Shown here: positions 1 to 12,600 of the stretch, one piece after another | How positions within the stretch are numbered: position 1 is the stretch's first letter | Layout: each line of letters starts with the position of its first letter | Assembly: GCA_015039465.1 (NCBI GenBank) | Contig: MU130542.1 | Location: forward strand, 261,768-325,767 | DNA from: Phlegmacium glaucopus | Taxonomy: Eukaryota > Basidiomycota > Agaricomycetes > Agaricales > Cortinariaceae | DNA length: 64,000 nucleotides | Direction of reading: 5' to 3' | Made by a program: the position numbers and the translations under genes | Notes under the pieces: model-generated | Seen by the model: only the letters and a program-made list of their open reading frames with translations | The model's database searches: none | What the model was told of the DNA's origin: nothing

Positions 1-80
1 AGACCATGTTGTAATTTGAGCAACAAACTGGGGCGGGAACATCAGCATGTAAGTTATGAAGGGTGATCAACTTCTAGGAC

Positions 81-3000
81 TTACACTTCTCCAGAAGGAT
101 ACCCTAAGCAGAGTTGTGCCATATGATGATCCACAGCGACATAGCCGCGATACCGGGGAGGGATCCAACATTTTTGAACATCACTGGAAAGAATCCAGTG
201 CCGGTCGGTGGACACCGAATATAATGAATGAGGCTTGGAAGGGGGTTGGAGGCCAAGTGATGGGGTCAAGCAAGCAGGAGGTCGGTGGTGAACTTCACTT
301 CCATCTGACAATGTTACACGTTCAGCCAAAAATTTGAAGTCACCTGTCACTGTATTCCAGATACGGACCGACCTGTCGAATGATCCAGACACGACATGGC
401 TGCCATCAGGCGAGAAGACAACAGAAGACACAGAGTCAGAGTGCCCCTTGAGCACAGCCTCCGACTCACCTGTCAATGCGTTCCAAATACGAACTGTCTT
501 GTCATCTGATCCAGACACGACACGGCTGCTATCGGATGAGAAGCTGGCTGACATCACACGGCCAGAATGTCCCTCAAGCACAGCTTCCAACTTGCCTGTT
601 AATGCGTTCCAAATACGAACTGTCTTGTCGTTTGATGCAGACACGATGCGGCTGCCGTCAGGGGAGAAGCGGGCCGACTGCACAGAGTCAGAGTGCCCCT
701 CTAGCGCAGCTTCCAGCTTGCCTGTTAATGTGTTCCAAATAAGGACTGCGTTGCCTTCTGATGTAGAGGTGAAGTAGCTGCCACTGGGCGAGAACACGGT
801 GCGATTTGTCCAGACAGAGTGAGAGTGTCCCTCGAGTATAGTCGAATCACTTGTTACAGAATTCCAGATACAGGCCGTGCCATCTCGTGAACGCGCCACA
901 GCACGGACGCTGTCAGAGAAGAAGGTGACAGAATTTACACGGTAAGAGGGTTTGATTTTGAGCACAGCCTCCGACTGGCCTGTCACTGCATTCCAAATAC
1001 GAACTGTCATGTCATTTGATGCGGACACGACACGACTGCCGTCAGGCGAGAAGGTGGCAGACGGCACATAGTCAGAGTGCCCTTTGAGCTCGACCTTTAA
1101 CTTGCATGTCACTACATTCCAGATATAGACCGTGCTGTCTCCATGTGCTCCCGACACGACAACGTTGCTGCCGTCCCACGAGAACACCACAAACTTCCCG
1201 TTGAGCACACCCTTGGGCTCACCCGTCACCACGTTCCAGATGCGGACTGTGTTGTCGTCTGATCCAGACGCGATGAAGCTGCCGTCAGGTGAGAAAACGA
1301 CAAGCTTCACCAAGCTAGTGTGCCCCTTGAGCACGGCCTCCGACTTGCCTGTCACTGCATTCCAGATACGGACTGTGGCGTCATCTGATCCAGACACAAT
1401 GTTGCTGCCATCAGGTGAGAAGACGACAAACTTCACCGAGTCAGAGTGTCCCTGGAGCACAACCTCTGACTTGCCCGTCACCGCATTCCAGAGACGGACT
1501 GTCTTGTCCTCTGATCCAGACACAACACGGCTGCCGTCAGGTGAGAAAACGGCAGAAGACACAAAGCCGGAATGCTTCTCGAGCCCATCCTCTGAGTCCC
1601 CTATCACGTTCCAAATACGGAGCGTGTTGTCGCTTGATCCAGACACGATACGGCTGCCGTCAGGTGAAAAATTGACAGAATCCACATGACTAGAGTGCCC
1701 CTTGAGCACGGTCTCCAACGTGCCTGTCGATGCGTTCCAAATACGAACCAACTTGTCGCATGATCCAGACACAACACGGCTGCCATCAGGCGAGAAAACG
1801 ACAGACAACACGTGCACAGTGGTGTATCTGAAGTCGAAGAATTCGTCAAACGCAACTTCCAGCTTGCCTGTTTCTGCATTCAGGATAATGATATTCCTGA
1901 GAAAGGTATTCACCCTATCGTGATAGTGGGCCTGAGTCACCAATCGTCCGCCGTCTGGCGAGAATGCCACCGGTCTGCAACTCCCCTCGAGCACAGCCTC
2001 CACCTTATGTGTCACTGCATTCCAGATATAACGATCACTTGATCCGGACACGATGCGGCTGCCGTCAGGTGAGAAGATGACATACAGTACTTGGTGAATG
2101 TGTCCCTCGAGCACAGCCTCTGACTTGCCTGTCACTGCATTCCAGAGACGAACTGTCTTGTCGTATGATCCAGACACAACATGGCTGCCATCAGGCGAGA
2201 AAACGGCGGAAGACACAGGGCCGGAGTGCCCTTCGAACACAGCCTCCAACTCGCCGGTAAATGCGTTCCAAATACGAACAGTCTTGTCCTTTGATGCAGA
2301 CACAACACGGCTACCGTCAGGCGAGAAGAGGGCTGACCCCACAGAGTCGGAGTGCCCTTCGAGCACAACCTCTGGCTCGCCTGTAAATGCATTCCAAATA
2401 CGAACTATCTTGTCATTTGATGCAGCAGACACGACGCGGCTGCCATCAGGGGAGAATGAGGCTGACCACACGTAGTCGGAGTGCCCTTCAAGTACTGCCT
2501 CGCAAGCATCCCAAGTCTGCCGTCTCCCTATCACAATCTCTGCAACACAATTCCTCGCCGCGTACTGTTGCCGGATCTGGGATTGATCTGGGAGCCATTG
2601 CAATGCAAAGTGATATGTTTCGAGACAGGAATGCTTTAGTATGTCATAGTTTTCAACAATGAACCGGCGAGCATCAATAATTGCATTTAACAAGTTAGAA
2701 CGGCCCTAATGCGGTTGTTAGCACATTCACCACTTACACAACATGAATGAGTGACATACCATTGCCCATCTTTCCAGCCTCCGTAATGAGTCGACACCAA
2801 CATCCAGCCGACCAAGAAGACTCAAACACTCTATCCAGTGTAGAATATTGTTGTCAAAGAGCTGGCACAATGCCTTGTAAAAATTGCCTTCCGTGTTGCC
2901 CCCAACTGTCGAATCTATGACATGAGAAGGCCAGAAAAGGCAAGCATAAGAAAGGCTGCCTGGAATGTGTTCCTTGATTGTAGAGATTGGGATCTCAACA

Positions 3001-5240
3001 TTGCGAGGTCGCCCTTCCAGGTAGCAAATATTCTCCCGGAGAAGTTGCCCCATCAAGTCCAGGCATTTGAGTGCCATGAATTCGTGTGACTCAAACGTGT
3101 CAAGAATGTTCTCCCCAGCACGGTCAGGATTGGTGATAAAATCAGGGAAGGAGGCATGAAATATTGCGATAGGTACACTTGGTTCTCGCGGCACAAATAT
3201 GACAGAATGGAGTGATGACAAGGATGTACGAATTTGGTTGCATTTGATGCCTAGCAATAACGCAAGATCGTTGATGAGAAGCCGGTCGTACACGCTGATT
3301 ACTGCTCGAAGCACCTGTGAAAACCTCTTCTGTTCCTCAGCCTCAGCTTTCAATGATTCATATGCAGCGTTCAGGATGCTGGCATAGAGTGCATCTAACT
3401 CCGCTATATCACCTTTCAAGGCTGTTGGTTGAACCCTTGTCACTGCGTTGAGACGTTCCCGAGCGCTTCCTCCACTACCTACGTAGTTGCATGCAGTTGC
3501 AGCATAGATGAAAAGTTTTGCAGCACGCTGAACAAGAGTGTCGAGCTGGTCCTCGGGAGGCCACTCATTCTGCGCACCCTCAAACTCGCTTGCCTGCTCC
3601 GCAATAGATCCTAGCCGGTCTCTTATATAGAGTTTAATGTCTTCGTCCACAAAATTTGCTTCGTGAAGAAGGAAGACTGAATACGTCGTGGACGCCGGAT
3701 TGAATGTCCTCCGTATCATCCGTTCCGGGCGACTACTAATGAAGAACTTGACGGGAAGAAGTGGTGATTGCAGGAGAATGATGGATAACATTTGGTAGAC
3801 CACCTCTTGGTCGGCACATTCGTCCAAAGCATCGATGATGATGACAATAGATCTTTGGGCGAGATCTTCAGAAGCAGCCTGGAGGGGGCTAGCAATGAGA
3901 TTGGAGAACTGAAGATTCAGGGAACGGTAACCGGCATCTGGGTCACGCCTAAGAATGTCCACAAGGGCACGCGAAACGGAAGGGAAGCGTCGAGCCAGCT
4001 CGTAAGCCAAAGTAGGGAAAATTCGCTTGACATTTCTAGAGTCGTCGTCTGAACGAGAGCAAAAGAAGGTGGCTCCCAGCATGCCGTTTCGATCCAGAAG
4101 CTGGCAAAAGGTATAATCAATGGTGGTCTTCCCTGTTCCCGCTGCGCCATTTAACCAGTATATTTTGGTATCCGTGGGGTCTGTTGCCCATGCCAGAAGG
4201 CTAGCGAGGATCGCCTCGCGAGTTCCTTTGGTACATTCGTGCCGTGGAGTAGGCGATGACGCGTCATATGCTGCATAAATTGCCCGTGGAAGCTTATCGA
4301 ACAACTCGTGCTAGTGAATCACACCTATCAGTGAAAGCACGAGAACGGCAGAAAGCAGATCAACTTACCGACAGGATCTCTTGTGTCGTTCTTTCAACTG
4401 CTAGGCTAGTATCCATCTGCATCCATCAGCACCAGATAAGAATGCCACAGCCTGAACTCACCACGAAGACGTCAAGAAGGTAGGAGATTGTTCGGTAGGA
4501 GTTGGCAATCTCGGCGGCATCCGCCACACCTCCGGCAGCTTGCATTGCAAACCCACGATTATTCTGTGATTGGATTGCGGATGTTTCATATCCTATAGCA
4601 CTTTAACACTTCATCAGCGGTAGCTAGACAGATTATAATACTTTACAAGCTCTTACGTGGAAAGGCCGTCAAGACGGTGAACAAGGGAAGATGGATTCGC
4701 TTCATAACGGTGGTCGTTTATGATCGAGACGACGGCTTCAAGTCTTTTCCCCAAATCTGCGCGGTCCTGTCGATTCTGAAATACATTCTTATGGCACGGA
4801 AGTTGAGTGTGGCAGCGTAATGACCAAGAATGAAAATCACGTACTTCCATAATGTCGATGACACCAAGTAATCCTCCAACTACCGATTTCAAGGGTGTGA
4901 ATACATCGGTGGCCCGCTCGATTAGTCTGAGTGTGGTTTTCAATCCTTCAAGTCCAGCGCTTGCCGCATTTGCCACAGGTCGGCGAGAATCTTCAGAAGA
5001 GACTGAAGAGTCAACGATCTTTGCATAAACATCGGAACGCTGCATATTGGTAGGTGATTTTGGGCATTCAAAGGAGGCACTCGCTAAAGCAGAGTCTGCC
5101 TCCCCTGCGCGCCTATTATCACTGGGGCCTGATTCGATTTCACAAGATTCTGTGGGAGTTTGCTGTGGAAGTGGGAGAGTTGTGGGAGTAACTTGAGCGA
5201 CCTTCTTCCTCCCGAGCTTTTTGATGAAAGAAATAACCAT
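81..5240 (-). CDS. NACHT-WD40 NLR (STAND) protein
   Basis: Predicted intracellular NLR-type receptor, a signal-transducing NTPase of the kind fungi use in non-self recognition. It reads from ATG 5240 down to a stop at 81. Seen: intron 4844-4776 (GTACGT..TTCAG, phase 0), donor at 4656, a small exon 4397-4369, intron 4368-4311, NACHT exon 4310-2760, intron 2759-2706 (GTATGT..TTAG, phase 0), last exon 2705-81. The P-loop GAAGTGKTT lies near 4148-4122 and Walker B IIIDALDEC near 3848-3820. The last exon holds about 17 WD40 units and a tail (WILSSD..CWIPPRY..LCLGYPSGEV) that I know from other basidiomycete WD40-NLRs. The N-terminal region (a Lys-rich start, then LLGVIDIME) precedes NACHT, and I cannot name its domain. 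Uncertain: the exon around 4593-4466 has a good frame (SYRTISYLLDV) that I could not join in phase with canonical sites on either side, so there may be a frameshift or a missed exon. Confidence 0.85.
323..2483 (-). repeat. WD40 repeat array, about 17 units
   Basis: Period of roughly 42 codons. Typical unit: HSDSV..FSPDGSRVVSGS.DKTVRIWNA.TG. I count 17 units; those near residues 220-270 and 540-620 of the last exon are degenerate (for example one lacks the SPDG turn, one has extra residues around HYHDRVNT). Many units are near-identical at the DNA level (the string for SPDGSRVVSGS recurs throughout), which favours unequal exchange. Seventeen units would fill two seven-bladed propellers plus a remainder. 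Confidence 0.85.
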
Positions 5241-6000
5241 ACGATGACCCTAGAAATTTAACGAGCAAGGAATCGTTGAATACGGAATGACCAACTGATC
5301 AAAACTGAGTGGGACCAATCGACCTGATTGTGAACGTTCCCAAAACCCGAAGTTATATAATAATGTAACCAGGGTTTAGGGTAAATTATCACAGCCCATT
5401 CTCTTATGGGGTGGACAGCATCGTTAACGCCCAGCGCGTCTGCCTTCGAGTCGGCCCCAGGTGGAGAGCATCGATGACCGTATATCTTCCTTGATCATCA
5501 AAAGTGCCCCATTCGCATCGGAAATCATTTATGTCGATCTCTGAATTCACAGATATGATGTTTGTGTCGTTTAGGGGAAAAAATAGGGTTTCGGTACGAC
5601 ACCTAAAAGTAATGTTCGAATGGGGCCAATTAACTGTTCCAACTTTGAGCGGGAAGACTTGTGCCGAACGTCCGACGGACCTGAAAAAGAGATGATTCAA
5701 GTTCCGATTCTGCTTGGACTCCTTTTCAAGGGTCCCCGTCGAAAGAGTTTGAACACGGTTGCCAATGGTTTCTGCAGTTTTCTTTTCGTCCGTTCTTGTA
5801 CATACCAACTTGCATTGAAATAGGAACTTTCGATGCCCAGACAGGACTCACACCACATTCGGAGAGTACAAAATTGCGAAAAGGTTCGCCAAAAGTTCAA
5901 AAGTTCAAAAGTTATTCGTGAAATTTAATGGTGTATATACATATTAAGCCTAAAGTCCATGAAATAATAATACCACTGATCAGCAGTATGGACGAATCAA
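5241..6000. other. Intergenic, no supported gene
   Basis: The 5' side of the NLR. It contains a 134-codon minus-strand frame (5808-5404) with no recognisable motif and unremarkable composition; I do not call it a gene. No repeat or transposon end is evident. Confidence 0.4.
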
Positions 6001-6004
6001 ATTA

Positions 6005-6220
6005 TATCAAAATGATGTCCTTGTTCCGAAGATCGACATTGGTGTTGCTGCCGCGTAAAAATATCTTCGTGAGTGCTGAGCTGACTTGGACCTCGCATTG
6101 CTCTGTCCCGAGCTGCTGAGGAGTGGTCGGTGCAATGTCCTGTATTCCGCCTGTGAGAGTCGAACCGATTCCTCTACTACTGGATGACATGGCTTCACGG
6201 ATGAAAGATTTATTGTCGTA
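6005..6220 (-). pseudogene. N-terminal stub of the ~1000-aa membrane-protein family
   Basis: From the ATG at about 6190 the frame reads MSSSSRGIGSTLTGGIQDI, then LGTEQCEVQVSSALTK, matching the first ~50 residues of the intact genes at 12712, 21443, 44240 and 63662. A frameshift follows: SIFG, the next family motif, is found in another frame near 6030, and similarity stops there. The same conserved leader (GATGAAAGATTTATTGTCGTAG on the + strand) lies immediately upstream, at about 6200-6222. This is therefore a fifth, truncated copy, cut after about 55 codons. Confidence 0.85.
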
Positions 6221-7470
6221 GGGAGTTCTTGATGAAGAATGGGCTAATAGATCGCGAGAAAGGCGGCCTCGAGGCGAGTCGAACCACGGTACCACATAGA
6301 CCTAAGGTATAATTCAAGATGTCAATCTATTATTGTAATCGATGTTATGATCGACATACCATAAGTGAATTAAAGACAAGGTTCATCGCAATCGAAAAGC
6401 ACAATGCCACTGTGCTTCAACCAAAAGTAAGAGGGCGGCATGAAGAGAGAGGGCAAGATTAGGGAGGTTCCGTAGTAACCGAGGCAAGTCCGGGGATGGA
6501 ATAGGAGTGGGACGTAGTCTGTTACGATTTTGCTTTGTGAAGATCTCACCGATAGTAGTCACAGCCATGAGTTGAGAGGTCGTGAGGCAGAGTTGACGAG
6601 TTACAGCAATCCAGTGAGTTCAGATACATAGAGACGTGCGAGTGACTGCAAGCACAACGTACATGAAACCATCCTCGGCGGTCGGTGGTCAAAAATATCA
6701 ATTAGAGCGAGATCTCGAGAGGTTCAGCTTGTACGTATTGATTTCTTTTCCAATTACCCAAGCTCCTTCTCTTCCTCTTCTCCTCAGTAATCAAGCGAAC
6801 TTCAACAGATTAATCCATTTACCTTTTCTCAGAGTCGACGCCGCAGTCTTCTCAATATCTCCTGGTTCTTTATCCACAGTTGATACAGGTGCAGCATCGC
6901 ATCTGGTCTTAGAATACCATGTATTCCTTCTGCGATACAACTGGGCTGACCCTCCAAACCCTCATTGTGAGTCATTTATCCACCGCCCCTCCTTTCCTGT
7001 TCCGATCCGCAAACCCCACAACTAGGTTCACGCTCAAGATGTCTATGGCTCCTGTTTTTTCTTCTCCCTCTCTGCCCGAGTCCCTGCCCTCCGCATGGGC
7101 TTCTTCGGTCTTGTCGCTTTTCACGCTTAGCCCCAGTCATCGCTGTCTGCATCCTAGTTGGTGTTGCGATGTCGTTGCAGTTCCTCATTTTCGGGGCTCA
7201 TTGATGTGCAACAAGGGTGGCTAAGGGGGAAGAGCCAGTGGTAGGAGCATTGTGAGAGTGATCGGGAGTATGACGGGGTAGAGGCAAGTGGTATGAAACA
7301 GGTTATCGGCGACTTGGGTTCTGGACAGGAGTTCTTTCGATCTTTGTCCAGCGCCTTGTCTCTTCTGGAATGACTCGTAATGGCATGTAACGGTGGAGCC
7401 CTGTTTGACTCCAAAAATCAGGGTGGTACCGTCAGTATGAAGGAAACTCTATGCATATCTCTGATAACAC
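6221..7470. repeat. Duplicated 5' flank of the membrane-protein unit (copy 0)
   Basis: Similar in order and sequence to the flanks of the other copies (12713-15060, 21444-22870, 44241-45840). It includes the stretch around 6300-6640 (shared with 12830-13540) and a segment around 6950-7420 that in other copies reads in-frame as a hydrophobic stretch ending FGAHWCATRV. The frames are broken here. It may be the relic of another gene of the unit, but I do not recognise the product. Confidence 0.5.
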
Positions 7471-7689
7471 AGTGTAGTACTCGTCAAGTAGCGGATGTAT
7501 ATAAACAATATTTTAATTACATATTATAATATTAGTGTGTAAAATGACCAGGTGGTATCGGTACACTGTACCTATCTATCAACAACATAATATGCCTGTG
7601 TCTATTCATCTTTTGCGGCAAAAATAGACAGGCGAGTGATTCTGCACCCAGATTCTTTGTTCATCTACGGAGGACTGGCAGAAGCTTGC

Positions 7690-8470
7690 CTTCGTTGATA
7701 TAACTCACACATCCACATCTTTATTCGCACCATAAAACGCGAAAGGTTGTAGAACATCGTCTACCATAAACACTGACTTCCATATGGGCTTTTCGACTCC
7801 ATGATATATGACACGACAAATGCTCCGTGACCATCCGTCCACTGAACGGGGTAAGGCTCTAACTGGTAATCCAAGTTCTTTCAAGATCGGTTGCTTGAAG
7901 AGACCCAGAGCCGCGTAGAGGGCCATCATCTCGTCATGTGGAGAAACTTGTGTGTAGTATAATTTAGTGGGGAGGGCAGCGAGGGAAGAATCTAGAGTTT
8001 GATTTGGCCTGGGGTATTGTCTTATGAACTGGTAGTCTTGTTAGCCTTGCGAGAAGTTCATTGATGTAAGCCTGCACCTTGGACTGGACCGAAAGCCTGT
8101 CCGTATCTGTATGTAGACCAAAAAAATGAATGTATATGCGTCTGGATAAGGACGGTGGTGAGATGAAAAAGTTACCCAATTCCATAACATTTGTCTAGAT
8201 CGGCTCGATATTCAAATTGAGCAAATTCTGCTTGTGAGAATATGGTGCGGAAAGAGCTCAAAGTCCGTGTTGTAGTTGGATATATCTTCTGTGGCGAGGT
8301 TGGCACCGGGTCAAAGGATTGGCAATGGAAGAACCGTATATTGAGCTTCTAGAGATTAGTCTTGGCATCGGATGAACCAGCGTTTTGGGTAGATTTTGTC
8401 ATCGAGGGTATCATTCAGCCGTCGATAACGAAGGTAATGATTTTTTTTTGTTTCGAAGTCGTTCTAGAAG
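7690..8470 (-). pseudogene. Histidine acid phosphatase (phytase-like) fragment
   Basis: Read on the minus strand, the pieces appear in family order: AEFAQFEYRADLDKCYGIG (about 8260-8200), an intron-like gap, YINELLARLTRLPVH (about 8070-8020), NQTLDSSLAALPTKLYYTQ (about 8010-7950), the HD motif in SPHDEMMALYAALGLF (about 7945-7895), and SVFMVDDVLQPFAF (about 7780-7735). These match the C-terminal half of secreted branch-2 histidine acid phosphatases, in which HD is the proton-donor motif. A frameshift precedes YINELL, a second lies between VHKT and NQTLD, and the catalytic RHGxRxP part is absent. It is a relic. Two more partial copies lie at 46700 and 56613. Confidence 0.7.
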
Positions 8471-9289
8471 AATAATTTACTGAAAGGATTGGATTATATG
8501 CAGAATTACTAGCGATGTGAGAAACCTTAGAAAAATATCAGGCCGAGGACAGAAAGATGCGTACCCAAAGTCTAATTGAGGAGCTGAATCAACTACATGA
8601 GAGCCACCAGGCGATCGAACGAAGGGAGCATTGGTTTTTGGACGGGTTATCTTCTGAAAGTCTCTTGGGCCAACTTCTTGAGATCTGTTCTAAATTAGTA
8701 CTTGAAAGGACATGAGAAGTATCAAGTACGAACTGAGAAGCGCCGAATAGAACCCAAGTCATTTGCTCCAAGGGCGTATGTCTAGTTGGTAAGAAATGCT
8801 AACCGAGAACCGGTATAATTGGTCATGGATTGTAATTTTATGAGGGAAGTGATGATACATGGGCCGAAGCTGTTGATTTCACAGGTGAAGTCGACCTTGA
8901 TGTCGATAGACTAGAGAGAAAATGAGACACGGTCAAGGGGGAAGGAGCTCAGAACAAGTACTCATGTGACCTGGGTTGTAGGATGCAGCACCGCTGGGGT
9001 TGGTGACAGTGACGCCAAATCTCATTTCCTCTGGGCAGAACTGACGTGGAAGGAGGCTGGGTTGGTTGAGGAGAGGCATGCAGCGGAGAGGAGGGTGGAA
9101 TGTAGCAAACTTCATTGAGAAAGGGGTTGAGGGATAGGGCAAGGGAAGAACTGCGTCAAGAAGGGACACCATGAAACGCCCGCCAGCGAAGCGATAAAAA
9201 TAGTTCATCGTCAGCTTACAAAGAAACTGCGTGCGAAGAAGTTTATTATTACGCACGAACTCATGATACTCGATCCGCCTAGCTTTGAT
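8471..9289. other. Decayed sequence, partly duplicated at 47000-47400 and 57000-57400
   Basis: The part from 8471 to about 8800 recurs at 47000-47390 and 57010-57390, so it belongs to the duplicated unit and is probably an upstream part of the phosphatase relic. A minus-strand frame (9256-8933, 107 codons) has no recognisable motif. I see nothing else. Confidence 0.4.
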
Positions 9290-9520
9290 GAGTGCAAGAA
9301 AAGACCAATTTCCAATGTCATCAACTTATCGCAAGGCGTGTTGCGACCAGTTCTTCACATCGTCAACTTGCTCTACTGTCCCTCGGAGAAGGAGCATTCA
9401 GAAGCTTCATGTGTTTGTACACCAACTCGGATTGCTGTAAATTATTCATATAGCCTAAGTATTATGATTCGTACTTCGAGAGGTGTCACCAAAACAAGTA
9501 AATCATGAAAATCATTCTAA
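9290..9520 (+). pseudogene. 3' remnant of dynamin-like gene (copy 1)
   Basis: Matches the last few hundred bases of the larger dynamin-like relics: CCAGTTCTTCACATCGTCAA, then TTTGTACACCAA and TATAGCCTAAGT, in the order found at 18020-18320 and 41040-41105. All the GTPase coding part has gone. It keeps its place just downstream of, and convergent with, the membrane-protein gene at 9665, which shows that the two were duplicated together. Confidence 0.6.
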
Positions 9521-9664
9521 TAAATATGCATTTTCGCTAGAATAGCTTGAACAAGGGGAAAAGCATATGGATAAAGAAAAAGCATATGGATAATAAAAAA
9601 GCATATGGATAAAGAAGTAGAATGTGGACTATTCCTTGGATCCTCCAGACTTTGGGTCCATTTT

Positions 9665-12600
9665 TTATGGCATACCGTAGTGTTCTTCAGCTTCGTCAAG
9701 CAATTCTATGTCATGTAAAATATTACCGCACCAGTTCTCGACTGTTCCATTACGGATAACGATGTCATTCCGGATCCCTGGCTCAAACGAAAGATGATCG
9801 GATTCAGAAGGACCAGGAATTGGATGGAGGGTTATATCATCAATTGTGAGTGACGACTTTGAGGGGTAAAGTTGAATTATGGTTGAGCCTAGTGTGACAT
9901 TGAAACTTGAAGGCTCATCTTCTTTGCATGAATGTTTGAGTCTCAGTATAAGACTTTGGCCAGATGTTGGGGCAATGAATGAGATTAAAACTGTTGCATG
10001 ATACGCAAGTCCAGCTGGACCAGAAAACAGGATACGGCCACCAGCGTCCTTGAAAATGTATGTGAAAGAGTTCAACTTGGGTCGAATTTCTTTCGCGAAT
10101 GTGATTAAATCATTATTGGTAGATTTGATAAATAGGGGATCACGGTGGATAGCAGGTAGACGTCCAGCCCAGAATTCCAGAGATACCGAAGTCACGCATG
10201 GTGAATCACAAATTGTAGCCTGAATCCAGTTGACATCGGAATCAGATTCAATATCTCCGAAAGCGATGAAGATGATGTTTTTGTTTCCTTTCAGAGCGTG
10301 CGAGTAGATTTCAGGTGGTGCACTAGTATCAGAAATGCTGAGATAGAGCCACTTCGACCGAGAGTACCTGCATTCGAAGAGAGCATTGTCATCCCAAAAT
10401 TGATCGAAACGTCCCAATTCAGATCCACGTTTCAAACGGAACTCAGTATCGTCGACCTCAATGTCCATTTGTAGTTGCATGTCAACAACGAATTGGGTAG
10501 CGCCGATCAGAAAAGAAAAAAGACCGATCTCTTCCCTCAGTACAGTAGCTGATAGCGATGTTGAATTTGGTTTATCAATCCCTTCAAAAAATTGGCTGAT
10601 GGATGATGCCCACTCTCTCCGAACCTTTTCTCTTGCTTCACCAGCACTGGCAACCCAATAATCGCGTTTGTAGAGGTCGGCCAACCTTTTCTCAGCTGCG
10701 TACATCTGGGGATTGAGTCTCTTCCAGCAATTGGCCCGCCACTCCCTCGTCAATCTCTCTTTCTCTTCCACTCGGTCATTGCCAATCTGGTCGAGAACAT
10801 CTTTCAACTTTTTCCAGAAAAGCTGCTCCCATTCCCTCACTTCGTATATCAGCAACAGCTCCATCCAGTACTGTCCCCGAAACAACAAGTGCTCCATATC
10901 CCACCCTAAGAATTCTCGCTCCTTTTCAACTACTTGCTTGTTGACCCGATATTCCACTCCCTTTTCGCCTTCGAAGATCTCCTTCCCCTCTTTTTTTATC
11001 ATTTCCATTCTCCGTGCAATCCACTTCACACGTTTCTCATCCAGCAACCGTCGCTTTCTTTCAATTGACGAGTGCATGAAATAATCACGTATAAGCAATG
11101 ATTCTTCGTTTCGCTCCTTCTCTTTCCCCTTCTCAACAGCCATTTTCCAATCGTCTCCATTTTTCTCCTCCTTTAACCGTTGGAGCGTACTGATGCTATC
11201 CTCCACTTTCATTGTCCAGCTATTCTCTATAGTATATGCCTTGCTTACGTCGGCAGCTCCTACTCGATACTGGATGCGCTCCAGGATCGACCGGTGATGT
11301 TTTCGAAGTGAATCCACGTTATTGCTATCGCTGGATACTGGGTCGGCCTTGGCATCAATTTTGGCATCAATTTCAACTTCAAGTAGAAGGTGTCCGACAT
11401 CAACGAGGGGCGCTTTTGAATTTGTTGAGTAGAAAGTATCTATCTCGTTGTCTCGGGTGTAAACTCGTGTCGTACGCTCCTGGTGATCGAAAACTGTGAT
11501 ATATAGAATCCGTTCTCCGAGTTTGTGCTTCTCCGCATCCTCAGCTTCATTGTCCCCACTCTCAGGCTCATTTTCCCAATCCTCAGATACACTCTTTTGG
11601 GATGGGCGTTTCCGAGTCAAGGTATAGTAAAGAGAAAGGCCAGGGATGCTGAATGGCTCAATGAGCCCAGCGAACGACGTTATAATCTTCATGAATTCTT
11701 GCGCTCGGGTGAGAGGCAGCACCTTGTATTGTAATATTTCTTCATTGTCTTTGTTGCAAGTGGGAAGGGGTTCATGTTCATCCAGTTCGAGAATGATCTC
11801 CAGTGGAGGCGCATCGTCCCTAGTCGGATTCCAAGCCCAAACAACCAATCGGATGACAGAAAACCCCGCTTCCAAGCAGAGCCAACTGACAGGACCGAAT
11901 TTCGATAGCGAATTCTGAACGACGCTAAAACATCCAACGTACCCCACAACAGACGCTAGGATACCAATAAGGAGGAGACATAGCAACAGCCATGTTCCTG
12001 CATCCGCTTGATATTTCTTCAAGTTCGTGTAGCGCTCAACGCCCGCCTCGATATCTGTATTAGGCGACCGGTCTCCGTTCTTAAGTTTGACAAGGTATTG
12101 TTGGGAAAGAGCGATTATTCGTCGTTGTATGAGCAGCTGTATGAGTGTGGTTGTGATGAAGCCTCCAGTAGCACGCACAACCGGAAATACCCAAATCGTG
12201 CGGTTCCCCAGGGCGTTGGGACCCAGATTTACATCGATATATGGGGCGATACTGAAAACACATAGGAGCGCGGTCGTGGCCATCATCTTGACATTCCAAG
12301 CAACGGACTTGTGGGATACACCAGTTATCCGGTTTTTGTCAATGTTGAGTTCCTGGATTAATTCGTCCATTCGGGTCTCGATGATGTAGCGCCCTGCGTT
12401 CCTCCCTTTACCAGTCTCAACCATAATTAACGAAAGGTTCTCTCCCTGCGGTTCGAATCCCATATTCCCAAGTAACTTTGCTCCTTCAATACCCCGGAAC
12501 GAGAAGCAAGCGATCAAGGTCTTGTATCCCGCGCTGACCATCCCAAGACTTCCGAAGATCGACATTGGCGTTGCTGCTGCGTACAGATATCCTCGTGTGA

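Noticed and set aside
334..2475. Plus-strand ORFs of 60-185 codons across the WD40 region
   Set aside because: They are antisense to the WD40 repeats and themselves repetitive (SDPDTTRLPSGEKT); shadows of the repeat.
323..2483. Regular repeat array that might suggest CRISPR or satellite
   Set aside because: Period of about 126 bases with coding WD40 units; no repeat-spacer pattern. No CRISPR array was seen anywhere, as expected of a fungus.
5404..5808. 134-codon minus-strand ORF
   Set aside because: No motif, no conserved copy in the window, overlapping frames on the other strand.
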